Below are positions 1 through 5,844 of a DNA stretch of 5,844 bases, in pieces (position 1 is the stretch's first letter; each line of letters starts with the position of its first letter). Origin of the DNA: Saprospiraceae bacterium (GTDB lineage: Bacteria > Bacteroidota > Bacteroidia > Chitinophagales > Saprospiraceae); the NCBI GenBank assembly GCA_023300835.1, contig JALZVB010000076.1, positions 1 to 5,844 of the forward strand, read 5' to 3'. The position numbers and the translations under genes are program-made. The notes beneath the pieces are model-generated. The model did not search any database. It was given only the letters and a program-made list of their open reading frames with translations, and was not told where the DNA came from.

Positions 1-2796
1 ATAATGCAAAACAAACTGGACGAGATAGTCGTAGTAGGTTATGGTAGACAGAAGAAAAGGCTAGTCACTGGAGCCATATCGAGAGTATCAGAAGAAGAAA
101 TAGCAGCTACACCGATACTCAGAGTTGAACAAGTACTCCAAGGTAGAACTGCAGGCGTACAAGTCTCAGCCGTATCTGGTCAACCCGGTGATGAACCTAC
201 AGTAAGAGTAAGGGGAGCTGGAACGACCAAGGACAGTAAACCGCTCTATGTTGTAGATGGATTAGTTGTAGGAGGAATAGATTACTTGAATCCAGGAGAC
301 ATTGCCTCTATCGATGTATTAAAAGATGCCGCATCCGCAGCGATTTACGGTTCTAGAGCAGCTAACGGTGTGGTTCTAGTAACTACTAAAACAGGGACAA
401 AAGGTAAATTAAATGTTACGTATGATGGTTATTATGGTATACAGAATGTCGCTAATACCCTAGACATGCTTAATGCTGACCAATACAAAATGTTCATGAA
501 TGAAGGTGCCAGAAATGCCGGATTATCTGAGCCATTTGACTTAAATGAAATATCAGCTTTTGATACAGATTGGCAAGAAGCACTTTTTGAAAAAGATGCG
601 CCTATGCAGAGTCACCAGATTTCTGTTCTAGGTGGAAGCGATAAATCTACTTTCTCTTCTAGTATATCTTATTTTGAACAAGAAGGAATTATTGGTGGCC
701 CAAAATCTAACTTTGAAAGAATTACAGCTAGACTTAATACTAATCATAAAGTAAATAAGATGTTCAACTTTGGCAACAATCTTGCCTATACGCATCTTGT
801 TAAAAACGACATAGGTACCAATCAATCTTTTAATGGTGCTTACAGTAGTGCATTGAATCTAGACCCACTTACCCCTGTGGTCGAAACCAGACAAACCGTA
901 CTAGATCAGTACCCTTTTAATGCAGAACCAGTTGTGCTTAATCCTCAAGGTCAACCATATGGTATCTCTACACTTGTAGGCGCTGAAGTTGTTAATCCTG
1001 TAGCTCTTCTAGACATTGATTATAGCGGCCTGAGAAAAGATGAGTTGGTAGGTAATATATACGGAGAATTGATGCCAATAGAAGGGTTAAGTTTAAAGAC
1101 AAGCTTAGGTATAGATTTAGCTTACTTAACTTTTGATAACTTCAGACCTTTATTTTTCTTGAATGGTGCACAACTAAATGTCAATAGGAATTCTGTAGAC
1201 AAGAGAATTGAACGATTTTTTACATGGCAATGGACTAATACGATAGGTTATGATACGAAAATTGGTGACCACAATTTTGGTGTTCTATTAGGTACAGAAG
1301 CACAAGAATTTACATTCGAAGATTTATCAGGTTTCAATACTGGTGTTCCAGGTCTAGACCCCAGTAATGTTTTCTTATCGCAAGCTACAGATACCTTGTG
1401 GAATGCTTCTGGAGGTGCCAGAGAATCTAGATTACTGTCTTACTTTTCTCGAGCAACCTATAGCTATAAAGACAAGTACTCAGCTACAGCTATAGTTAGA
1501 AGAGATGGATCATCCAAAGTAGGTATCAACAATAGAATCGGATATTTCCCTTCATTAGCTGTTGCATGGGTAGCTAGTGATGAGAGTTTTATGCAAAATT
1601 TAGGACCTATTAATTATTTGAAATTCAGACTAGGTTGGGGGAAAAACGGTAACGATAACATAGAACCCTTCCAAGCCTTTTCTCGACTAATATCTAATAG
1701 GCGGTATACTTTTGGCGGACAATCATTTGTAGGAACTTCACCACTTGCTACTGAGAACCCTGATCTACAATGGGAAGAATCTAATCAGATTAACTTTGGT
1801 ATTGACTTTGGTATATTTGAAAACAAGTTACAAGGATCTATAGATCTCTACGAAAAGAACACTAATAAGTTACTAGAGAGAATTGCCATTCTAGGACACG
1901 TAGGTAACGATGCCTCTGATGCTAATGTGGGTGACATACAGAACAGGGGAATAGAATTGTCACTTACACATAAAAACAAAATAGGCCCCGTAAACATTAA
2001 TGTAAATCTGAACGGTGCATATAATCAGAACAAGGTCACGACTATTGCCAACCCTCAGAAATTTATCGAAGGTGCAAGTTGGGCACTAGCCGGACCGGTA
2101 ACACGTTCTACTGAAGGATTGCCTATAGCTTACTTCTATGGTTATCAGACTGATGGCTTATTCCAAAGCGAAAATGAAGTTTTCTCATATATCAATAACG
2201 ACGGACAACCTCTACAACCAAATGCTGTAGCCGGCGATGTTAGATTTGTGGATATCAATAGAGATGGAATTATAGATGCTGATGACAGAACGGTATTAGG
2301 TAATCCTACTCCAGATTTCACATTTGGGTTTAACCTAGGTGCGGATTATAACGGTATAGATTTTTCTATGTTTTGGCAAGGATCTGCAGGACAGCAAGTT
2401 TTCAATGGTACCCAACGTCAAGATTTAAGATTTACAAATAGAACTGTAGATGCACTAGACAGATGGACACCTGATAACACAGACACAACGGTACCTAGAT
2501 ATACTTGGGCAGATAACAACAACAATTATAGAGTATCTGACATTTATATAGAAGATGCGAGCTACATTAGGTTAAAGAACATACAGATAGGTTATACCTT
2601 ACCAAGTTCTTTCTTATCTAAAATAGGTGCAGAAAAATGGCGTTTCTATTTATCTGGTGAGAACATAGCGACAATTACAGGATATACAGGTGTAGATCCT
2701 GAGATAGGTGCATTGAGTCCATTAGATATAGGAATAGACAGAGGTGTTTATCCTCAAGCTAGGACATACAGATTTGGAACAAACATCACATTTTAA
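1..2796 (+). CDS. SusC/RagA-family TonB-linked outer-membrane transporter, 5'-truncated
   Basis: This is a TonB-dependent outer-membrane channel that imports oligosaccharides or similar polymers captured by its SusD partner. The frame is open to the left edge, and the ATG at position 4 is internal: it lies just before the conserved LDEIVVVGYG segment (residues 5-14, counting that Met as 1), which normally follows a signal peptide and a carboxypeptidase-regulatory-like domain. About 100 residues are therefore missing. The plug domain covers roughly residues 15-130 and contains LQGRTAGVQV, the YVVDG motif and the SusC/RagA signature (about 99-130, with SIDVLKDA, IYGSRAANGVV and TTKTG). A long 22-strand-type barrel follows from about residue 200. 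The C-terminus has the family pattern (YIRLKNIQIGYTLP, then GVDPE, YPQARTYRFG) and ends in Phe, as expected for BAM-inserted barrels. A stop is at 2794-2796, 20 bases before the SusD gene, so the two form an operon. Family assignment is secure; the substrate cannot be read from the sequence. Confidence 0.96.
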   Translation: MMQNKLDEIVVVGYGRQKKRLVTGAISRVSEEEIAATPILRVEQVLQGRTAGVQVSAVSGQPGDEPTVRVRGAGTTKDSKPLYVVDGLVVGGIDYLNPGDIASIDVLKDAASAAIYGSRAANGVVLVTTKTGTKGKLNVTYDGYYGIQNVANTLDMLNADQYKMFMNEGARNAGLSEPFDLNEISAFDTDWQEALFEKDAPMQSHQISVLGGSDKSTFSSSISYFEQEGIIGGPKSNFERITARLNTNHKVNKMFNFGNNLAYTHLVKNDIGTNQSFNGAYSSALNLDPLTPVVETRQTVLDQYPFNAEPVVLNPQGQPYGISTLVGAEVVNPVALLDIDYSGLRKDELVGNIYGELMPIEGLSLKTSLGIDLAYLTFDNFRPLFFLNGAQLNVNRNSVDKRIERFFTWQWTNTIGYDTKIGDHNFGVLLGTEAQEFTFEDLSGFNTGVPGLDPSNVFLSQATDTLWNASGGARESRLLSYFSRATYSYKDKYSATAIVRRDGSSKVGINNRIGYFPSLAVAWVASDESFMQNLGPINYLKFRLGWGKNGNDNIEPFQAFSRLISNRRYTFGGQSFVGTSPLATENPDLQWEESNQINFGIDFGIFENKLQGSIDLYEKNTNKLLERIAILGHVGNDASDANVGDIQNRGIELSLTHKNKIGPVNINVNLNGAYNQNKVTTIANPQKFIEGASWALAGPVTRSTEGLPIAYFYGYQTDGLFQSENEVFSYINNDGQPLQPNAVAGDVRFVDINRDGIIDADDRTVLGNPTPDFTFGFNLGADYNGIDFSMFWQGSAGQQVFNGTQRQDLRFTNRTVDALDRWTPDNTDTTVPRYTWADNNNNYRVSDIYIEDASYIRLKNIQIGYTLPSSFLSKIGAEKWRFYLSGENIATITGYTGVDPEIGALSPLDIGIDRGVYPQARTYRFGTNITF

Positions 2797-2816
2797 GACT
2801 TATTAAAATTATTAAT

Positions 2817-4367
2817 ATGAAAAATTCAATTAAATTTTTAATTCTATCAGTAGCCTTACTTTGTGCAAGTTGCTCAGATGATTTTCTCGTAAGAGAACCA
2901 TTAGTAGAACAAGTAACTGCTAATTTCTATAAGACGGAAAGCGATGCATTTGAGGCTCTGGTAGCAATATATGATGTTCTAGGATATCAATCTACTCCAG
3001 GCATCTCTATTGCGCCTTTCGTGACATTATCTGATGTACTATCAGATGATTCTTATGCAGGCGGCGCTGACGCTAACGATGGTATAGAATGGCAACAGAT
3101 AAATACTTATAACATTCCACCTACTAACAGGATTCCTCACTCAGTCTGGTTAAAAAACTATACAGGAATATACAGGGCTAACTTGTTACTAGAGAAGATT
3201 GTCGATATAGATGCGAGTGATGAATTCAAGTCAAGAGTTATAGCAGAATGCAAATTCTTAAGAGCATACTTCCATTTCCAACAAGTATCTTTGTTTGAAA
3301 ACATTCCTCTACTTACAAGAACCCTTAATGGTCCCTCAGAGTACAGTCAAGAACAGAATACACCTAAAGAAGTATATGATCAGATAGCGCTTGATCTTGT
3401 AGAAGCGATAGAAGACCTTCCTTCTACCGTACCTGTAAGAGAAACGGGAAGAATAACAAAATGGGCAGCAGAAGCCCTATTAGGAAGAGCATTCTTATTC
3501 TACAACGGTGTTTATGGTGCCGATATGCAAGCTGGTTCTATTACAGTAAATAGCGTAATTGCGCTTGATTATCTAGAGGATCTAATCAATAACGGAGGAT
3601 TCAGTTTACTTGATGATTATGGAGATCTTTTCAGCGCAGCATCAGAATATAGTTCTGAGTCAGTATTTGAAATTGCTCATGGTGATTCTCCTGCATGGTG
3701 GGATTGGGGTTATATAAGAGGTGGAGAAGGTAACCTTTCTTCACAACTACAAGGCCCAAGAGTAACGGGTTCATCTAACTGGGATAGAGGCTGGAGTTTT
3801 GCACCTGTATCACAAGACTTAGTAAATGCAATGACAGGTGACCCCAGATTTGATGCAGTGATTTTGGAGGAAAAAGAAATAGATGGTAATCTTATTAAAG
3901 GATATCAACATACTGGTTATTTTTCTCAAAAGTATAGCTCAGATGCCGAACATTGGGGTTCAGATGGACAGTTTGAGCATAACCGTACGACTAACTATAG
4001 AGTCATAAGACTAGCTGATGTACTATTGATGGCAGCAGAATTAGGTAGTCCAAATGCTCAGAATTATCTTGATCAAGTAAGATCAAGAGCAGGGTTAAAT
4101 AGTATCCCTGTAACGCTTGATAATATTTACAAAGAAAGAAGAATAGAACTAGCCCTAGAGGGTATTAGATATTTTGATGTTATAAGAAGAGGACTAGCCT
4201 ATGCTGATTCTGAACTTACTGAGACAGGTGTAAGAGGTGCTCAATATATTGGAGATCAGAGTTTATTTGATACTCAATTTAAAGCAATGACTAAAGGGTT
4301 CTTACCTATTCCACAGACAGAAGTTGATCTTTCTGCTGGTGTATTTGAACAGAATGCAGGTTATTAA
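2817..4367 (+). CDS. SusD/RagB-family nutrient-binding outer-membrane lipoprotein
   Basis: This is a surface lipoprotein of 516 residues, a normal length for SusD, that acts as the binding lid on the SusC channel encoded just upstream. The N-terminus is a lipoprotein signal peptide (MKNSIKFLILSVALLCASC) with the lipidated cysteine at residue 19. The following SDD (20-22) fits the acidic export signal that sends Bacteroidota lipoproteins to the cell surface. The helical TPR-like part includes the hallmark at about 140-168 (AECKFLRAYFHFQQ, then ENIPLL) and TKWAAEALLGRAFLFY at about 214-229. The C-terminal SusD_RagB part has NYRVIRLADVLLMAAE (393-408), QVRSRAGL (420-427), IYKERRIELALEGIRYFDVIRRG (437-459, given in part) and the terminal LPIPQTEV...QNAGY pattern. 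An aromatic cluster at 294-298 (WWDWG) plus W322 and W326 could form part of the ligand platform; this is inference. The start is fixed by the signal peptide. The leader is AT-rich with no Shine-Dalgarno. The stop TAA is followed at once by an in-frame TAG. Confidence 0.97.
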   Translation: MKNSIKFLILSVALLCASCSDDFLVREPLVEQVTANFYKTESDAFEALVAIYDVLGYQSTPGISIAPFVTLSDVLSDDSYAGGADANDGIEWQQINTYNIPPTNRIPHSVWLKNYTGIYRANLLLEKIVDIDASDEFKSRVIAECKFLRAYFHFQQVSLFENIPLLTRTLNGPSEYSQEQNTPKEVYDQIALDLVEAIEDLPSTVPVRETGRITKWAAEALLGRAFLFYNGVYGADMQAGSITVNSVIALDYLEDLINNGGFSLLDDYGDLFSAASEYSSESVFEIAHGDSPAWWDWGYIRGGEGNLSSQLQGPRVTGSSNWDRGWSFAPVSQDLVNAMTGDPRFDAVILEEKEIDGNLIKGYQHTGYFSQKYSSDAEHWGSDGQFEHNRTTNYRVIRLADVLLMAAELGSPNAQNYLDQVRSRAGLNSIPVTLDNIYKERRIELALEGIRYFDVIRRGLAYADSELTETGVRGAQYIGDQSLFDTQFKAMTKGFLPIPQTEVDLSAGVFEQNAGY

Positions 4368-4391
4368 TAGAACCTTTACTTCATACAAAGC

Positions 4392-4432
4392 AAAGAGGCT
4401 ATATCACTTATGATATAGCCTCTTTATTTTTT
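4392..4432 (+). terminator. Strong intrinsic terminator of the susCD operon, possibly bidirectional
   Basis: Two perfectly complementary 15-base arms (4392-4406, AAAGAGGCTATATCA, and 4411-4425) enclose a 4-base loop (CTTA). One A and six Ts follow (4427-4432). The hairpin starts 24 bases after the SusD stop. It lies between convergent genes, 35 bases beyond the minus-strand stop at 4467, so it may also stop transcription from the right. Read on the minus strand, the hairpin is followed by GCTTTGT, a weak T tract, so the plus strand is its main direction. Confidence 0.92.
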
Positions 4433-4466
4433 GCATTAGAGTTTCAGCCAGTTGGCTAAATAAATT

Positions 4467-5450
4467 TCAATTGGGTTCTAACCAGTCTTTTATTTGTCGT
4501 CTACTCCTAGGTTGATTCTTTTTATTACAGTCTACAAGTCTATAGTTTTTGCCATAAGAAACATACAATTCTCCATCTGACATCAGGCTCTTATAAATTT
4601 CTTCTCCCCCTTTCTTTACTTTAAGAATTGAATAACCATCTCTTAGGTTACTTATCTCTGCTGAACCTATTTGGCTTTCTCTTCTGATATTCTTTCCTTC
4701 GACCTCCTGACTAGATATGCTAATAACATTAAGTTTAGCACCAGGATGAATATTCCCTAATGAGCCAGATTTAATAATTAGCTTTTTAGCAGATTCTTTT
4801 TTAGACTCCAGTATTCCAACAACTTTAATTTGGCTACCGAGTAAGTCCATCATATTAACTCTGAATATCTTTTTAAAACATGGTCTGAAATCTGCAATAC
4901 ATTCACGAACAACTTCGTCTTCTAATCTTCTGAAGTCTTTACACTTCTTATATGCAAAACCAGAAACTTCAAACTCCCTTGAGCTCACGACATCACTAGT
5001 TTCAACAGAAACAAGACTCATATTTAATTTTATAGTAACCTCTTTAGACTTGTAACTACAGATGCCTTCTTTGAAGCTACCGTCTTCTTGTTTAATTTGC
5101 TCATAGTATTTGTTATTTACTTCACTAAAGTCTAACACTTTAGATTCAAGAATATAATCAGCACCAATCATCTGAGAAGAAGACAATTCTTCCTCCTCTT
5201 TAAATAATTTCTTTCTGAATGCCAGAACATTATCCATGTCATCATTATCAACAACATTGAAAATTCCATTCATATTCACAGCAGACTCTAACATAATAGT
5301 ATGAAGATGGGCATCAAGACCATGCACATGCCATATAGCTTTAGTCCTAGGTGCTTGAACAATAACACCAGGTAAGTTTAAATTCTGACCTATTGAGACA
5401 AAAGAAATGGTTATTAAAAATGAAATTAAAAGGAAACTTATTCTATTCAT
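4467..5450 (-). CDS. Secreted CsgG/LpoB-like periplasmic protein with FlgT-C-like C-terminal domain
   Basis: This is a predicted exported envelope protein of 327 residues with no assigned function. A signal peptide is clear (MNRISFLLISFLITISFVSIGQ), with likely cleavage after about G21. It has no lipobox cysteine, unlike CsgG itself. Residues about 45-200 look like the CsgG/LpoB fold: an early helix with LESAVNMNGIFNVVDNDDMDNVL (53-75, given in part), then IGADYILESKVLDF (95-108) matching the 'GAdylv.G.v' strand, and VTIKLNMSLVSVETSDVVSS (138-157) matching 'v.l.lrlvdv.TGevv.s'. Residues about 205-300 resemble the small beta domain at the end of FlgT/CsgG-type proteins (LIIKSGSLGNIHPGAKLNVI, IGSAEI, DGYSILKVKKGG). 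The start at 5450 was preferred because it opens the signal peptide; an earlier in-frame ATG at 5531 would add 27 non-secretory residues and overlap the upstream gene by 80 bases. Only one base separates its start from the upstream stop, so translation is probably coupled. The family call rests on pattern recognition and is moderate; the exported nature is firm. Confidence 0.72.
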   Translation of the reverse strand: MNRISFLLISFLITISFVSIGQNLNLPGVIVQAPRTKAIWHVHGLDAHLHTIMLESAVNMNGIFNVVDNDDMDNVLAFRKKLFKEEEELSSSQMIGADYILESKVLDFSEVNNKYYEQIKQEDGSFKEGICSYKSKEVTIKLNMSLVSVETSDVVSSREFEVSGFAYKKCKDFRRLEDEVVRECIADFRPCFKKIFRVNMMDLLGSQIKVVGILESKKESAKKLIIKSGSLGNIHPGAKLNVISISSQEVEGKNIRRESQIGSAEISNLRDGYSILKVKKGGEEIYKSLMSDGELYVSYGKNYRLVDCNKKNQPRSRRQIKDWLEPN

Positions 5451-5454
5451 TTTA
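5448..5454 (-). promoter_or_regulatory. Stop-start junction suggesting translational coupling
   Basis: On the minus strand the sequence reads TAA-A-ATG: the stop of the upstream gene (5454-5452), one base, then the start of the CsgG-like gene (5450-5448). No Shine-Dalgarno-like purine run precedes the ATG; the leader is AT-rich. The one-base spacing suggests that ribosomes finishing the first gene start the second, which would keep the two products in step. This is inferred from spacing alone. Confidence 0.6.
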
Positions 5455-5844
5455 TAATGATTTAGTTGAGATGTAAACGGTAACTTTAGCATTGAGTGCT
5501 TTAAGAATTTCTTTCTTTCCGCTAATAGCATTTAAATTTATTCTGCTAATAACTTCAGATTTTTTTGAAGTTGTAAATGCTCCAATTTTCTTAAACATAG
5601 TTATATCGTCGATGACCTTATCTTCTACAAAAGCATAAAACACATCGGGAGATGCCAAGCTATTATATTGGATTTTACTAATAAAAACGCTTTTAAGCTT
5701 ATCCCCTTTTTCTTCTACAATACTTGCTTTATAGATCTGCACCATATTTAAAAATCGCTCAGCCAATGCATTGGAAACTTCTAATTTGAAAAAGTCACCA
5801 ACTTTTTTAGCGTCGTCATATGGTTTAATTTTTTCGTTAAATAT
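5452..5844 (-). CDS. C-terminal part of an uncharacterised protein, possibly a paralogue of the CsgG-like neighbour (5'-truncated)
   Basis: The frame runs without a stop from the right edge to TAA at 5454-5452, giving 130 visible residues that begin IFNEKIKPYDDAKKVG. The true start lies outside the window; a TTG at 5766 is only an internal Leu codon. I do not recognise the protein on its own. Its last part nevertheless follows the same pattern as the end of the downstream CsgG-like protein: KKIGAFTTS against SQIGSAEIS, VISRI against YSILKV, GKKEILKALNA against GGEEIYKSLMS, then a short V/L-x-V strand. A preceding helix, EVSNALAERFLNMVQIYK, sits where the neighbour has EVVRECIADFRPCFKKIF. This suggests the same C-terminal domain after a CsgG-like core, but the alignment is by eye and similarity is low. 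The location of the protein cannot be judged without its N-terminus. It is co-directional with and one base from the next gene, so probably in one operon. Confidence 0.7.
   Translation of the reverse strand: MFNEKIKPYDDAKKVGDFFKLEVSNALAERFLNMVQIYKASIVEEKGDKLKSVFISKIQYNSLASPDVFYAFVEDKVIDDITMFKKIGAFTTSKKSEVISRINLNAISGKKEILKALNAKVTVYISTKSL

Noticed and set aside
4..6. ATG at position 4 as the start of the SusC protein
   Set aside because: The frame is open to the left edge, and the protein would begin only a few residues before the conserved DEIVVVGYG segment with no signal peptide, which an outer-membrane barrel needs. It is an internal Met.
628..825. Open frame of 65 codons on the minus strand inside susC
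   Set aside because: It lies wholly inside a strongly conserved transporter gene in the opposite direction, has no domain or leader, and its translation looks like a chance frame.
2797..2816. Possible promoter between susC and susD
   Set aside because: The gap is only 20 AT-rich bases, too short to hold a Bacteroidota -33/-7 promoter clear of the start; co-transcription is simpler.
4446..4457. Small inverted repeat AGCC-AGTT-GGCT as a separate terminator for the minus-strand genes
   Set aside because: The stem is only four to five base pairs and no T run follows it on the minus strand; the nearby 15-bp hairpin is far stronger.
5451..5531. Longer start (ATG at 5531) for the CsgG-like gene
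   Set aside because: It would bury the signal peptide behind 27 mostly charged and polar residues and overlap the upstream coding sequence by 80 bases.
5764..5766. TTG as the start of the right-hand gene
   Set aside because: The same frame continues upstream without a stop to the window edge with plausible protein sequence, so the TTG is an internal Leu codon of a truncated gene.

Overview
The window comes from a low-GC member of the Bacteroidota, most likely a flavobacterium-type organism. The main evidence is an adjacent SusC-like TonB-dependent outer-membrane transporter and SusD-like surface lipoprotein, a pairing essentially confined to that phylum. AT-rich leaders without a clear Shine-Dalgarno sequence and an acidic lipoprotein export signal after the lipobox cysteine agree with this. 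No species can be named from the sequence.

Layout: positions 1-2796 (+) hold a SusC/RagA-family transporter whose 5' end (signal peptide and N-terminal extension) lies outside the window. After a 20-base gap, 2817-4367 (+) holds the complete SusD/RagB-family lipoprotein. A very strong perfect hairpin followed by T residues (4392-4432) closes this operon. On the other strand, converging on the terminator, are two tightly coupled genes. The upstream one is cut by the right edge (5452-5844, -) and lies one base away from the start of a periplasmic CsgG/LpoB-like protein (4467-5450, -).

How the genes work together: SusC and SusD form a 'pedal-bin' nutrient importer, in which SusD is the lid that captures a glycan or other oligomer and SusC is the TonB-powered channel. 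No hydrolase, SusE/F-like protein or regulator is present downstream, so any associated degradative genes must lie upstream of the window. The minus-strand pair looks unrelated to uptake. Its complete member has a signal peptide, a CsgG-like core and a C-terminal domain resembling those of FlgT/CsgG-type envelope proteins. By eye, the truncated partner shares the same C-terminal pattern, so the two may be diverged tandem paralogues of an uncharacterised envelope module. This pair is the least explained part of the window.

There is no gene-free stretch over 300 bases. No RNA gene, insertion sequence, CRISPR array or confident promoter was seen; the promoters for both operons must lie outside the window.
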